Source of the DNA: Pseudomonadota bacterium
GTDB lineage: Bacteria; Pseudomonadota; Gammaproteobacteria; Burkholderiales; Burkholderiaceae_C
Reading direction: 5' to 3'
NCBI GenBank assembly: GCA_018241185.1
Contig: JAFEEH010000202.1
Span: forward strand, 1-41,874
Length of the DNA: 41,874 nucleotides
The notes below the pieces were generated by a model. That model was not told the origin of the DNA, did no database searches, and was given only the letters and a program-made list of their open reading frames with translations. Of the stretch, positions 26,968-35,623 are shown piece by piece (position 1 is the first letter of the stretch; the number at the start of each line of letters is the position of its first letter). A program made the position numbers and the translations under genes.

Positions 26968-28216
26968 AGCGCAAGGCCTCGGCGGGATTCACGCGGCTGG
27001 CGCGCCAGCTCGGGTACAGCGTGGCCGCGAAGGCGAGCACGAGCGAAATGACGGTGATGGGCATGATGTCGCCGCGCTGCGGGTCGCTGGGCATGCGGCT
27101 GATGAGGTAGATGTCCTGCGGCAGGAAGCTGGTGTGCAGCAGCCGCTCGATGAAGGGCACGATGACGTCGATGTTGTAGGCAATCAGCAGGCCCAGGCCA
27201 AGGCCGCACAGCGTGCCGATCACGCCCACCATCGCGCCCTGCACCACGAACACGCCCATGATGCTTTTCGGGCTCGCGCCCAGCGTGCGCAGGATGGCGA
27301 TGTCGGCGCGCTTGTCGGTCACGGTCATCACCAGCGTCGACACCAGGTTGAAGGCCGCCACGGCGACGATCAGCGTGAGGATGATGAACATCATCCGCTT
27401 CTCGACCTGCACGGCCGCGAACCAGGTCTTGTTCTGGCGCGTCCAGTCGCGGATGAGGAACTGGCCCGGCAGCGTGGTCGCCAGCTGGTCGGCCACCTCG
27501 CGGGCGATGTTCAGGTCCTTGAGCTTGAGGCGGATGCCGGTCGGCCCCTCGAGGCGGAAGACCTTGGCCGCGTCCTGCTCGTGGATCATCGCCAGCGCCG
27601 AGTCGTACTCGTAGTGGCCGGATTCGAAGGTGCCCACCACCGTGAACTGCTTCAGCCGCGGCACCACGCCGGCCGGCGTGACCTGGCCGCCCGGCGCGAT
27701 CAGCGTCACCTGGTCGCCCGGCCGCACGAAGAGCGAGCGCGCCAGCTCGCCGCCCAGCACGATGCCGAACTCCCCGGGCACCAGCTTGTCGAGCGCGCCG
27801 TTGGTGGCCGAGTTGCTGAACTCGGTGACTTCAGGCTCCAGCTTGGGCTCGATGCCGCGCACCAGCACGCCTTTCATGTCCTCGCCGCGCGCCACCAGGG
27901 CCTGCGAGGCGATGTAGGGCGCCGCGCCCACCACCTCGGGGTTCTTGCGCGCCGCGGCCATGATCGCGTCCAGGTCCTGCAGGGCCTGGCCGTCGCGCGA
28001 GAAGATCTCGATGTGCGACACCACGCCCAGCATGCGGTCGCGCACTTCCTTCTGGAAGCCGTTCATCACCGACAACACGATGATCAGCGCCGCCACGCCC
28101 AGCGCGATGCCCAGCATCGATACGCCCGAGATGAAGGAGATGAAGCCGTTGCGCCGCGTGGCCCGGCCGGCCCGGGTGTAGCGCCAGCCGAGCTGGAGTT
28201 CGTAGGGGAGTTGCAT
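26960..28216 (-). CDS. Lipoprotein-releasing system permease LolC/LolE
   Basis: The membrane subunit of the Lol exporter, 418 residues. It has an N-terminal helix in [26 protein letters not shown] (residues about 25-52), a large periplasmic domain (about 53-270) and three C-terminal helices near 275-300, 320-350 and 383-403. The end, [17 protein letters not shown], is the MacB/FtsX-type signature. Only one permease gene is present here, so it may form a LolF-like homodimer or pair with a gene elsewhere; I leave the symbol open between lolC and lolE. It is translationally coupled to lolD downstream. Confidence 0.93.
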   Translation of the reverse strand: MQLPYELQLGWRYTRAGRATRRNGFISFISGVSMLGIALGVAALIIVLSVMNGFQKEVRDRMLGVVSHIEIFSRDGQALQDLDAIMAAARKNPEVVGAAPYIASQALVARGEDMKGVLVRGIEPKLEPEVTEFSNSATNGALDKLVPGEFGIVLGGELARSLFVRPGDQVTLIAPGGQVTPAGVVPRLKQFTVVGTFESGHYEYDSALAMIHEQDAAKVFRLEGPTGIRLKLKDLNIAREVADQLATTLPGQFLIRDWTRQNKTWFAAVQVEKRMMFIILTLIVAVAAFNLVSTLVMTVTDKRADIAILRTLGASPKSIMGVFVVQGAMVGVIGTLCGLGLGLLIAYNIDVIVPFIERLLHTSFLPQDIYLISRMPSDPQRGDIMPITVISLVLAFAATLYPSWRASRVNPAEALRYE

Positions 28217-28225
28217 GTCAGTGAT

Positions 28226-28296
28226 GCCCGGCCGCCAGCAGGCACTGACGCGCCCCCTCGGGGGGAAGCGATACGCGCAGCGATGAGCGTGGGGGC
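28226..28296 (-). repeat. Dispersed repeat R2, copy c (divergent intergenic region)
   Basis: On the minus strand it begins CCCCCACGCTCATCGC and includes CCCCCCGAGGGGGCGCGTCA and GGCGGCCGGGCA, matching copy a along most of its length. It occupies the region upstream of lolC/E and of the gene at 28414. Confidence 0.85.
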
Positions 28297-28413
28297 ATGT
28301 TCATGTCGTTGGCGCCCGGCCGGGCCGCAACGCCCGCCGGCCACCGCAGTGGAGGTGGCGGGGATTGTGGCATCGCCCCCGGGTGCCCCCACCCCGGGCG
28401 CGACAATAGGGGC

Positions 28414-29391
28414 ATGTCCCTTTCCCCCGGTGACGCGAGCCCGCCCCACGCCCTGATCCTTCCCTTCGCCGGCCGCCTGACGGTGGCCTGCCGCGCCGCG
28501 CTGCCCACGCTGCAGCTGCCGCAGCTCGAAGCCCTGCTGGCCCGCCTGGCCGTCCAGGACGAGGACGCGCAGGACGACGACACCCTGTCCCCCCCCCACG
28601 AGCGCGCCTTGGCCGGTGCACTGGGGCTGCACGCCGCCGACGGCATGCTGCCCTGGGCCGCGCTGGAGGCGCAGCAGGCCGACCTGCCCGGCGCGCGGGA
28701 CGCGGCCTGGGGCCAGGTCACGCTGTGCCACTGGCAGGTCGGCATGAGCGAGGTGGTGCTGGGCGATCCCGCCCGCATGGCGATCGAGCCGGCGGAAGCC
28801 GACGCCCTGCTGGCCGCCGCCCGCCCATTCTTCGAAGAAGACGGGATCGCGCTCTTCGCCACCGCGCGACCTGGCCACTGGCTGGCGCGCAGCGCGCTGT
28901 TCGACGGCCTGGCCACCGCCTCGGCCGACCGCGCCATCGGCCAGCCCCTGGCGCAGTGGTTGCCGATGTCCGACGCGGCGCGGCCGCTGCGGCGGCTGCA
29001 GAACGAGATGCAGATGCTGCTGTACACCACACGGGTGAACGACGAGCGGACCGCGCGGGGCCTGCTGCCGATCAATTCCTTCTGGCTCAGCGGCACCGGC
29101 CGGCTGCCGTCCACGCCGCCGGCTCCAGCGGTGGCGCCGACCGTCGAGGGATCGCTGCGCGATGCCGCCCTGCAGGACGACGGCGAAGCCTGGGCGCGCG
29201 CCTGGCAGGCGCTCGATGCCGGCCCCATCGCCGACCTGCTGGCGCGCAGCCGGCGCGGCGAGGCGGTCGTCCTCACGCTCTGCGGCGACCGCGTCGCACA
29301 GCGCTGGGCGCCCGTGCGGCGCGGGCTGGTGCAGAAATTTCTGAGCCGTTTCGGCCGCCAGCGCCCGTCCAGCGTGCTCGAGCAGCTATGA
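28414..29391 (+). CDS. Phosphoglycerate-mutase-like conserved protein upstream of recJ
   Basis: A 325-residue protein of a betaproteobacterial family often labelled phosphoglycerate mutase or regulatory protein; I see no classical catalytic motif and make no claim of activity. Conserved-looking parts are FEEDGIALFATARPGHWLA, RLQNEMQMLLYTTRVNDERT and GLLPINSFWLSGTG. The chosen start (MSLSPGDASPPHAL) has GACAAT about 8 nt upstream, which could be a -10 box of a nearly leaderless mRNA; the frame is open back to 28297. The last 15 residues (SRFGRQRPSSVLEQL) and the stop come from repeat R1 copy G, and the stop overlaps the recJ start (ATGA). Confidence 0.75.
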   Translation: MSLSPGDASPPHALILPFAGRLTVACRAALPTLQLPQLEALLARLAVQDEDAQDDDTLSPPHERALAGALGLHAADGMLPWAALEAQQADLPGARDAAWGQVTLCHWQVGMSEVVLGDPARMAIEPAEADALLAAARPFFEEDGIALFATARPGHWLARSALFDGLATASADRAIGQPLAQWLPMSDAARPLRRLQNEMQMLLYTTRVNDERTARGLLPINSFWLSGTGRLPSTPPAPAVAPTVEGSLRDAALQDDGEAWARAWQALDAGPIADLLARSRRGEAVVLTLCGDRVAQRWAPVRRGLVQKFLSRFGRQRPSSVLEQL

Positions 29392-29402
29392 AAATCGTAG
29401 CA
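29343..29402 (+). repeat. Dispersed palindromic repeat R1, copy G (across two genes)
   Basis: TTTCGGCCGCCAGCGCCCGT, then the core GCTAT (29385-29389) ... GTAGC (29397-29401). It encodes the end of the preceding protein, its TGA (29389-29391), and the ATG AAA ATC GTA GCA opening of recJ. Confidence 0.85.
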
Positions 29403-31223
29403 AGAGAAATCCCGCCCCGAAGCGCCTGGGCGCTGGAGCAGGCCGGCGTGCACCCGCTGCTGGCGCGCCTGTATGCCGCGCGCGGCGTGCTGTCGGCCGC
29501 CGACCTGGACGACGGCCTGGCGCGACTGCTGCCGCCCGACACGATGAAGGGCACGCGCGAGGCCGCCGTGCTGCTGGCCGACGCGATCCGCGACGGCCGG
29601 CGCCTGTGCGTCGTGGCCGACTACGACTGCGACGGCGCCACCGCCTGCGCGGTCGCGGTGCGGGGCCTGCGGCTGTTGGGCGCGCGCCAGGTCGGCTACC
29701 TCGTGCCCGACCGCGTGGTCGACGGCTATGGCCTCACGCCGCCGATCGCCGAACGCGTGGCCGCCACCGGCGCCGAAGTGCTCATCACCGTGGACAACGG
29801 CATCGCCAGCGTCGAGGGCGTGGCCAGGGCCAAGGCGCTCGGCCTGACGGTGCTCGTGACCGACCACCACCTGCCCGGACCCGTGCTTCCGGAAGCCGAC
29901 GTGCTGGTGAACCCGAACCAGCCCGGCTGCGAATTCGAGAGCAAGAGCATCGCCGGGGTGGGCGTGATGTTCTATGTGCTGCTCGCGCTGCGGGCGGAGT
30001 TGCGGGCGCGCGGAGCATTCGCGCCGCCACGTCCACCATCCGTTCACGCTGAGCCTGTCGAAGCGCCGCGCGAGGCTTTGACCCTTCGACAAGCTCAGGA
30101 CAGGCCAGGCTCAGCCCGAACGGCTGGGGATGCTTGCGCCCCCACGCCGGCACAACCCAAGCTCGACACCCTGCTCCCCCTCGTCGCCCTCGGCACCGTC
30201 GCCGACGTGGTGAAGCTCGACCCCAACAACCGCCGCCTCGTCGCCCAGGGCCTCAAGCGCATCCGCGCCGGTGCGCTGCCGCACGGCGTGGCGGCCCTCT
30301 TCCACGCGGCGGGCCGCAAGGCCGAGGCGGCGACCACCTTCGACTTCGGTTTCGCCCTCGGGCCGCGCATCAACGCCGCCGGCCGCCTGGCCGACATGAC
30401 GCTGGGCATCGAATGCCTGCTCAGCGACGACGCCGGGCGCTGCGCCGAGCTGGCGCGCACGCTCGACGGCATCAACCGCGAGCGGCGCGACATCGAGGGC
30501 GGCATGCGCGAGCAGGCGCTGCTGCTGGCCGAATCGCTGTTCGATGACAACGAGACGCCGCCTTCTGCGATCAGCGTGTTCGACGTGGACTTCCACGAAG
30601 GCGTGGTCGGCATCGTCGCCTCGCGCATCAAGGACCTGCACCACCGTCCCACCTTCGTCTTCGCGGCCAGCGCTGCCGACGGCAAGTCGCACGAGCTCAA
30701 GGGCTCGGGCCGCTCGATCCCCGGCTTCCACCTGCGCGACGCGCTCGACCTCGTGGCCAAGCGCCATCCCGGCGTGCTGCTGCGCTTCGGCGGCCATGCG
30801 ATGGCGGCCGGCTGCACCGTGGCGCGCGACCAGTTCGAGGCCTTCGAGCGCGCCTTCGCCCAGGTCGCGCACGAATGGCTCGACGCCGCCACGCTCACGC
30901 GCCGGCTCGACACCGACGGCCCGCTGGCCCGCGAGTACCTGCGCATCGACCTGGTCGACACGCTGCACCGCGAGGTCTGGGGCCAGGGCTTCGCGCCGCC
31001 GACTTTCAGCGACGAGGTCGAGGTCGTCTCGCAGCGCCTGGTCGGCGAGAAGCACCTGGCACTCAAGCTGCGCCTGCAGGGCCAGCCCATCGACGGCATC
31101 TGGTTCGGCCACACCGATCCGCTGCCCGCGCGCGTGAAGCTGGCCTTCCGCCTGGATGCCGACGAGTGGCAAGGCACGCGGCGATTGCGCCTGATGGTCG
31201 AAGGTGCGGAGCTCATGACATGA
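29388..31223 (+). CDS. recJ: Single-stranded-DNA exonuclease RecJ with an internal repeat-encoded insert
   Basis: A 5'-to-3' single-strand exonuclease used in RecF-pathway recombination and mismatch repair. The 611 residues show the DHH phosphoesterase motifs VVADYDCDGATACA, LITVDNGIA and VLVTDHHLPG, then GPRINAAGRLADM. The DHHA1 part has FHEGVVGIVASRIKD and RFGGHAMAAGC, and an OB-fold follows at the C-terminus. Residues 218-246 (VHAEPVEAP ... LRQAQDRPG ...) are encoded by a REP-like palindrome and sit between FYVLLALRAELRARG and LDTLLPLVALGTVADVV, which normally are close together. The frame is kept and motifs on both sides are intact. The start is supplied by repeat R1. Confidence 0.95.
   Translation: MKIVAREIPPRSAWALEQAGVHPLLARLYAARGVLSAADLDDGLARLLPPDTMKGTREAAVLLADAIRDGRRLCVVADYDCDGATACAVAVRGLRLLGARQVGYLVPDRVVDGYGLTPPIAERVAATGAEVLITVDNGIASVEGVARAKALGLTVLVTDHHLPGPVLPEADVLVNPNQPGCEFESKSIAGVGVMFYVLLALRAELRARGAFAPPRPPSVHAEPVEAPREALTLRQAQDRPGSARTAGDACAPTPAQPKLDTLLPLVALGTVADVVKLDPNNRRLVAQGLKRIRAGALPHGVAALFHAAGRKAEAATTFDFGFALGPRINAAGRLADMTLGIECLLSDDAGRCAELARTLDGINRERRDIEGGMREQALLLAESLFDDNETPPSAISVFDVDFHEGVVGIVASRIKDLHHRPTFVFAASAADGKSHELKGSGRSIPGFHLRDALDLVAKRHPGVLLRFGGHAMAAGCTVARDQFEAFERAFAQVAHEWLDAATLTRRLDTDGPLAREYLRIDLVDTLHREVWGQGFAPPTFSDEVEVVSQRLVGEKHLALKLRLQGQPIDGIWFGHTDPLPARVKLAFRLDADEWQGTRRLRLMVEGAELMT
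30040..30123. repeat. REP-like palindromic element inside recJ
   Basis: CCGTTCACGCTGAGCCTG (30040-30057) pairs with 30106-30123 at 16 of 18 positions; inner arms TGTCGAAG (30056-30063) and CTTCGACA (30084-30091) are perfect. The GCTGAGCCTGTCGAAG/CTTCGACAAGCTCAGG words are those of a repeat found in many proteobacterial intergenic regions (from memory). Here it is translated in frame. Confidence 0.85.
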
Positions 31224-31936
31224 CCGCACCCGCCAGTGCCATGTGGCGCTGCCTGGTGATCGAGGACGACGAGGCCAATGCCCGCTACATCGCCGACGGC
31301 TTCCGGGCCATGGGGCATGTGGCGGTCGTGTGCCGCGAGGGCGCGGACGGCCTGGCACGCGCCACCGGCGAGGCCTGGGACCTGGTCATCCTCGACCGCA
31401 TGCTGCCCAATGGCGTGGACGGCCTGTCGATCCTCTCGACGCTGCGCAACCTGGGCCTCCGCACCCCCGTGCTGGTGCTCAGCGCCCTGAGCGCGCTCGA
31501 CGAGCGCGTGCGCGGGCTGAAGGCCGGCGGCGACGACTACCTGGCCAAGCCCTTCGCCTTCTCCGAACTGGCCGCCCGCGCCGAGGCACTGGTGCGCCGC
31601 TCGCGCACCGGCCCCGAAGTGCGCGTGCTGCAGCTGGCCGACCTGCGGCTGGACCTGGGCAGCCGCAAGGTCGAACGCGCCGGCCGCGCCATCGCGCTGC
31701 AGCCGCGGGAGTTCCGCCTGCTGGCCTGCCTGATGCTCAACGCCGGTCAGGTGATGACGCGCACCATGCTGCTCGAGGCCGTGTGGGACTACCAGTTCGA
31801 CCCGCAGACCAACGTGATCGACGTGCAGATCAGCCGCCTGCGCACCAAGCTCGATGCGGCCGGCGGCCCCTCGCTCATCCACACCGAGCGGGGCGTGGGC
31901 TACCGCCTCGCCGCACCCGACGCCCCGCCAGCCTGA
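31220..31936 (+). CDS. OmpR-family response regulator
   Basis: A 238-residue DNA-binding response regulator. The receiver domain (about 10-125) has the acidic pair in VIEDDEAN, phospho-acceptor Asp59 in LVILDRMLPNG, and Lys110 in YLAKPF. The C-terminal winged helix (about 135-232) has LQPREFRLLACLMLNAGQ and NVIDVQISRLRTKLD with HTERGVGYRL. The start overlaps the recJ stop (ATGA), and its stop overlaps the kinase start (TGATG), so recJ, regulator and kinase are translationally coupled. The likely target is the tctBA transporter downstream, by analogy with TctD of TctDE systems; that is inference. Confidence 0.93.
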   Translation: MTAPASAMWRCLVIEDDEANARYIADGFRAMGHVAVVCREGADGLARATGEAWDLVILDRMLPNGVDGLSILSTLRNLGLRTPVLVLSALSALDERVRGLKAGGDDYLAKPFAFSELAARAEALVRRSRTGPEVRVLQLADLRLDLGSRKVERAGRAIALQPREFRLLACLMLNAGQVMTRTMLLEAVWDYQFDPQTNVIDVQISRLRTKLDAAGGPSLIHTERGVGYRLAAPDAPPA

Positions 31937-33297
31937 TGGGCACGCTGCGCCGCCTGTGGGCCTCGGCGGGCTTCCGGCTCGCCTTCCAGTATGCGGTGCT
32001 GGTGGCCATCACCATGATGGCGGCGCTGGCCATCGTCTACCTGCAGACGGTGGGCGTGCTGCACCAGCGCATCGCGCGCCAGGTGGGCGCCACCGTGCAG
32101 CAACTCGTCGCGCGCTTCGACGGCGAAGGCGCCGCCGGCGTCGTGCAGGCGATCGACGCGGCGCTGGCCGACGGCCGCCAGTCCGACGAGGAGATGTACC
32201 TGCTGGCCGCGCCCGACGGCCGGCGCCTCGCCGGCAACCTCGATGCGCTGCCCGAGGGCATCGGCGACAGCGACGGCCAGCGTCGTGCGCTGCGCCGCGG
32301 CGAGCCCGTCACCGGCTACCTCGCGCAGCGGCGGCTGGCCGACGGCCATGTGCTGGTGGTGGGCCACGACCTGCGCGACCAGGAGGCGCTCGAGTCGCTG
32401 GTCGTCAGCGCCAGTGCCGCGGCCGGCGTGGTGGCGCTGCTGCTGCTGGTGGGTGGCGTCTTCGTGTTCCGCCAGGAGCTGGACCGTGCCGTGGGCGCCG
32501 TGCGCCGCACTGCCACGCGCATCGCCGACGGCGACCTGCGCGAGCGCGTGGCGGTGGAGGCGCAGGACGACGAGTTCGCCCGCCTCGGGCAGGACATCAA
32601 CGCGATGCTCGACCGCATCGAGTCGCTGATGGCCGGCGTGCGGCACGTGTCCGACACCATCGCCCACAACCTGCGCACCCCCCTCACGCGCGTGCTGCTG
32701 GGTTTGCGCGCCGCCCAGGCCGAGGGCGTGCCGCCCGGCGAGCGCGAACGCGCCGTCGCCACCGCCATCCGCGACCTCGAGGCGCTCGGCACCGTGTTCG
32801 AGAAGCTGCTGCAGATCGCCGAAGCCGAGACCGGTGCGCGCCGCCGCGACTTCGCCCCCGTGGCGCTGCACACCATCGTGGACGACGTGCTGGAGCTGTA
32901 CGACGCCGTGGCCGAGGCGCAGGGCGCCACGCTGCAGCGGGAAGCGGCCGACGAGGAGGTCGTGGTGCCTGGCGACCGCGACCTGCTCGCCGGCGTGGTG
33001 GCCAACCTGGTGGACAACGCGCTCAAGTACGGCGGCACGGGCTGCACCGTGACGGCCGGCGCGTACTGGGACGACGGACGTGCGGTGCTCACCGTGCGCG
33101 ACGACGGCCCCGGCGTGCCGCCGGCCGAGCGCGAGCGCATCGGCACGCGCTTCGTGCGCCTCAAACCCGAGCTGCCCGGCCAGGGCCTGGGCCTGGCCAG
33201 CGTGCAGGCGGTGGTCGCGCTGCACGGCGGGCGGGTGCGCTACGCCGACGCCGATCCGGGCCTGCAGGTGCGCATCGAGCTGCCGCGCCACGGCTGA
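31936..33297 (+). CDS. Sensor histidine kinase
   Basis: A 453-residue inner-membrane kinase. The first membrane helix is about residues 17-38, a periplasmic region of about 115 residues follows, and the second helix is about 156-178. A HAMP-like linker (RTATRIADGDLRERV) leads to the HisKA domain, with phospho-acceptor His244 in DTIAHNLRTPLTRV. The ATPase domain has N box NLVDNALKYGG, G1 DDGPGVPPAER and G2 GQGLGLASVQAVVALHGG. It partners the preceding OmpR-type regulator. The next gene, tctB, begins 157 bp downstream, with a dyad between them. The signal could be a carboxylate, as with TctE, but no binding motif proves it. Confidence 0.93.
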   Translation: MGTLRRLWASAGFRLAFQYAVLVAITMMAALAIVYLQTVGVLHQRIARQVGATVQQLVARFDGEGAAGVVQAIDAALADGRQSDEEMYLLAAPDGRRLAGNLDALPEGIGDSDGQRRALRRGEPVTGYLAQRRLADGHVLVVGHDLRDQEALESLVVSASAAAGVVALLLLVGGVFVFRQELDRAVGAVRRTATRIADGDLRERVAVEAQDDEFARLGQDINAMLDRIESLMAGVRHVSDTIAHNLRTPLTRVLLGLRAAQAEGVPPGERERAVATAIRDLEALGTVFEKLLQIAEAETGARRRDFAPVALHTIVDDVLELYDAVAEAQGATLQREAADEEVVVPGDRDLLAGVVANLVDNALKYGGTGCTVTAGAYWDDGRAVLTVRDDGPGVPPAERERIGTRFVRLKPELPGQGLGLASVQAVVALHGGRVRYADADPGLQVRIELPRHG

Positions 33298-33319
33298 CCG
33301 CCCCCTCACTGCTCCACCC

Positions 33320-33339
33320 ACATTGCCGAATGGCAATGT
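33320..33339. promoter_or_regulatory. 8-bp dyad upstream of tctB, candidate operator
   Basis: ACATTGCC (33320-33327), GAAT, GGCAATGT (33332-33339): perfect inverted repeat in the 157-bp gap between the kinase gene and tctB. There is no T-tract, so a protein-binding site is more likely than a terminator. Confidence 0.5.
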
Positions 33340-33454
33340 TCCCGTCATCCACGGCGGCGCCCGCTCTTCCTACGATCGCCCACGCACTTCCCGTGCCCTT
33401 CACGGTGCGCGCCCGCGCCCGTGCGATCCGCAACGATACGAGGAGACTTCCAGG

Positions 33455-33940
33455 GTGAAGATCAAGAGTCAGAGAGACTTCTTTTCCGGCGCGCTGTTCT
33501 GCGCCTTCGGCGTGGCCTTCGCCTGGGGCGCCACCACCTACAACGTCGGCACCGGCGCCCGCATGGGGCCCGGCTACTTTCCGCTGATCGTCGGCGTGCT
33601 GATCGCCATCATGGGCGCGCTCATCACGGCCAAGTCGATGATCGTCGAGACCGAGGACGGCGAGCCCGTGGGCCGCATCGCCTGGAAGCCCCTGGTCTTC
33701 ATCATCAGCGCCAACGTGTTGTTCGGCGTGCTGCTGGGCGGCCTGCCGAGCATCGGCCTGCCGCCGATGGGGCTGATCGTCGCCATCTACGCCCTGACCT
33801 TCATCGCCGGCCTGGCCGGCGACAAGTTCAGCGTCAAGGCCTCGGCCGTGCTGGCGACCATCCTCGCCATCGGAAGCTACCTGGCCTTCGTCGTCGCGCT
33901 CAAGCTGCAGTTCCCCGTGTGGCCCACCTTCGTCGCCTGA
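33455..33940 (+). CDS. tctB: Tripartite tricarboxylate transporter small subunit TctB
   Basis: The small membrane subunit (four predicted helices) of a TctCBA-type carboxylate importer. The 161 residues begin with a GTG start at 33455 (KIKSQRDFFSGALFCAFG) preceded by AGGAGA at about 9 nt. WGATTYNVGTGARMGPGYFP is the family signature. The helices fall at about residues 10-28, 40-60, 78-100 and 132-152. tctA follows by 34 bp. No tctC gene for the periplasmic binding protein is in the window. Confidence 0.92.
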   Translation: MKIKSQRDFFSGALFCAFGVAFAWGATTYNVGTGARMGPGYFPLIVGVLIAIMGALITAKSMIVETEDGEPVGRIAWKPLVFIISANVLFGVLLGGLPSIGLPPMGLIVAIYALTFIAGLAGDKFSVKASAVLATILAIGSYLAFVVALKLQFPVWPTFVA

Positions 33941-33974
33941 TCCCCCACTACAACGAGACATCCGCTCCGGCCCC

Positions 33975-35486
33975 ATGGAACTCTTCGACAACCTGGCGAT
34001 TGGCTTCGGCGTCGCCTTCACTTTCCAGAACCTCGTCTACGCCTTCGTCGGCTGCCTGCTGGGCACGCTGATCGGCGTGCTGCCGGGCATCGGTCCCGTC
34101 GCGACCATCGCGATGCTGCTGCCGGCCACCTACGCGCTGCCGCCGGTGTCGGCGCTCATCATGCTGGCGGGCATCTACTACGGGGCCCAGTACGGGGGAT
34201 CGACCACTGCCATCCTGGTCAACCTGCCGGGCGAGTCCTCGTCCGTGGTCACGGTGATCGACGGCTACCAGATGGCGCGCAAGGGCCGCGCCGGGCCCGC
34301 ACTCGCCGCGGCGGGGCTGGGCTCCTTCTTCGCCGGCTGCGTGGGCACGATCATCCTGGCCGCCTTCGCGCCGCCGCTGACCGAACTGGCCTTCAAGTTC
34401 GGCCCGGCCGAGTACTTCTCGCTCATGATCCTCGGCCTGATCGGTGCCGTGGTGCTGGCCTCGGGCTCGCTGCTCAAGGCGATCACCATGATCCTGCTGG
34501 GCCTCGCGCTGGGCCTGGTCGGCACCGACGTGAACTCCGGCGTGGCGCGCTATTCCTTCGACATCCCCGAGCTGACCGACGGCATCGGCTTCATCGCCAT
34601 CGCCATGGGCGTGTTCGGCTACGGCGAGATCATCGGCAACCTGTCGCAGCCCGAGGAGAGCCGCGAGGTCTTCACCTCGAAGGTCAAGGGCCTGATGCCG
34701 ACCAAGGAAGACTTCAAGCGCATGGCGCCCGCGGTGCTGCGCGGCACGGCCCTGGGCTCGGCGCTGGGCATCCTGCCCGGCGGCGGCGCGCTGCTGTCGT
34801 CCTTCGCGTCGTACACCATCGAGAAGAAGATCAAACGCAAGCCCGGCGAAGAGGCCTTCGGCAAGGGCAACATCCGCGGCGTGGCGGGCCCCGAGTCGGC
34901 CAACAACGCCGGCGCACAGACCTCCTTCATCCCGCTGCTGACACTGGGCATCCCGCCCAACCCGGTGATGGCGCTGATGGTGGGCGCGATGACCATCCAC
35001 AACATCCAGCCCGGCCCGCAGGTCATGACCAGCAACCCCGAACTGTTCTGGGGCCTGATCGCCTCGATGTGGATCGGCAACCTGATGCTGATCATCCTGA
35101 ACCTGCCGATGATCGGCATCTGGATCAAACTGCTGACCATCCCGTACAAATGGCTCTTCCCCGCCATCGTGCTGTTCTGCGCCGTGGGCGTCTATTCGGA
35201 GAACAACAACACCTTCGACGTGTGGATGGTGGCGATCTTCGGCATCGTCGGCTACGCCTTCCTCAAGCTCAAGTGCGAGCCCGCACCGCTGCTGCTGGGC
35301 TTCATCCTGGGGCCGATGATGGAGGAGAACCTGCGCCGGGCGCTGCTGCTCTCGCGCGGCGACTGGTCGGTGCTGGTCACGCGGCCGATCTCGGCCGGCC
35401 TGCTGGTTGCGGCGGCGGCGCTGCTGGTGATCGTGCTGCTGCCGGCCGTGAAGGCCAAGCGCGAGGAAGCCTTCGTCGAGGAGTGA
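33975..35486 (+). CDS. tctA: Tripartite tricarboxylate transporter large subunit TctA
   Basis: The large permease subunit, 503 residues with about 11-12 membrane segments. Family signatures are GVLPGIGPVATIAMLLP, YYGAQYGGSTTAILVNLPGE and its repeat GILPGGGALLSSFASY ... PLLTLGIPPNPVMALM, then PLLLGFILGPMMEENLRRAL. It imports citrate or another dicarboxylate/tricarboxylate, but the substrate is set largely by the missing TctC protein. It is followed 25 bp later by a strong terminator that closes the tctBA unit. Confidence 0.96.
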   Translation: MELFDNLAIGFGVAFTFQNLVYAFVGCLLGTLIGVLPGIGPVATIAMLLPATYALPPVSALIMLAGIYYGAQYGGSTTAILVNLPGESSSVVTVIDGYQMARKGRAGPALAAAGLGSFFAGCVGTIILAAFAPPLTELAFKFGPAEYFSLMILGLIGAVVLASGSLLKAITMILLGLALGLVGTDVNSGVARYSFDIPELTDGIGFIAIAMGVFGYGEIIGNLSQPEESREVFTSKVKGLMPTKEDFKRMAPAVLRGTALGSALGILPGGGALLSSFASYTIEKKIKRKPGEEAFGKGNIRGVAGPESANNAGAQTSFIPLLTLGIPPNPVMALMVGAMTIHNIQPGPQVMTSNPELFWGLIASMWIGNLMLIILNLPMIGIWIKLLTIPYKWLFPAIVLFCAVGVYSENNNTFDVWMVAIFGIVGYAFLKLKCEPAPLLLGFILGPMMEENLRRALLLSRGDWSVLVTRPISAGLLVAAAALLVIVLLPAVKAKREEAFVEE

Positions 35487-35510
35487 CGGGCCCGCGCGGC
35501 CGAATCTGCG

Positions 35511-35539
35511 ACGGCGCCTTCGGGCGCCGTTCTTTTTTG
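35511..35539 (+). terminator. Rho-independent terminator after tctA
   Basis: ACGGCGCC (35511-35518), TTCG loop, GGCGCCGT (35523-35530), then TCTTTTTTGT. A perfect 8-bp stem with a stable tetraloop and a T-tract. Confidence 0.93.
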
Positions 35540-35623
35540 TCCCGCGAGCGACCCCGGTGGCGGAACTCGCGCATGCGGGTCCTATCCTTGCTCCATCGCA
35601 CCCAGGCTTCCTGACGCCCACCC

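Noticed and set aside
30031-30140. recJ as a broken gene because of the internal palindrome
   Set aside because: The frame is kept and all conserved motifs on both sides are intact, so it is treated as an in-frame insertion.
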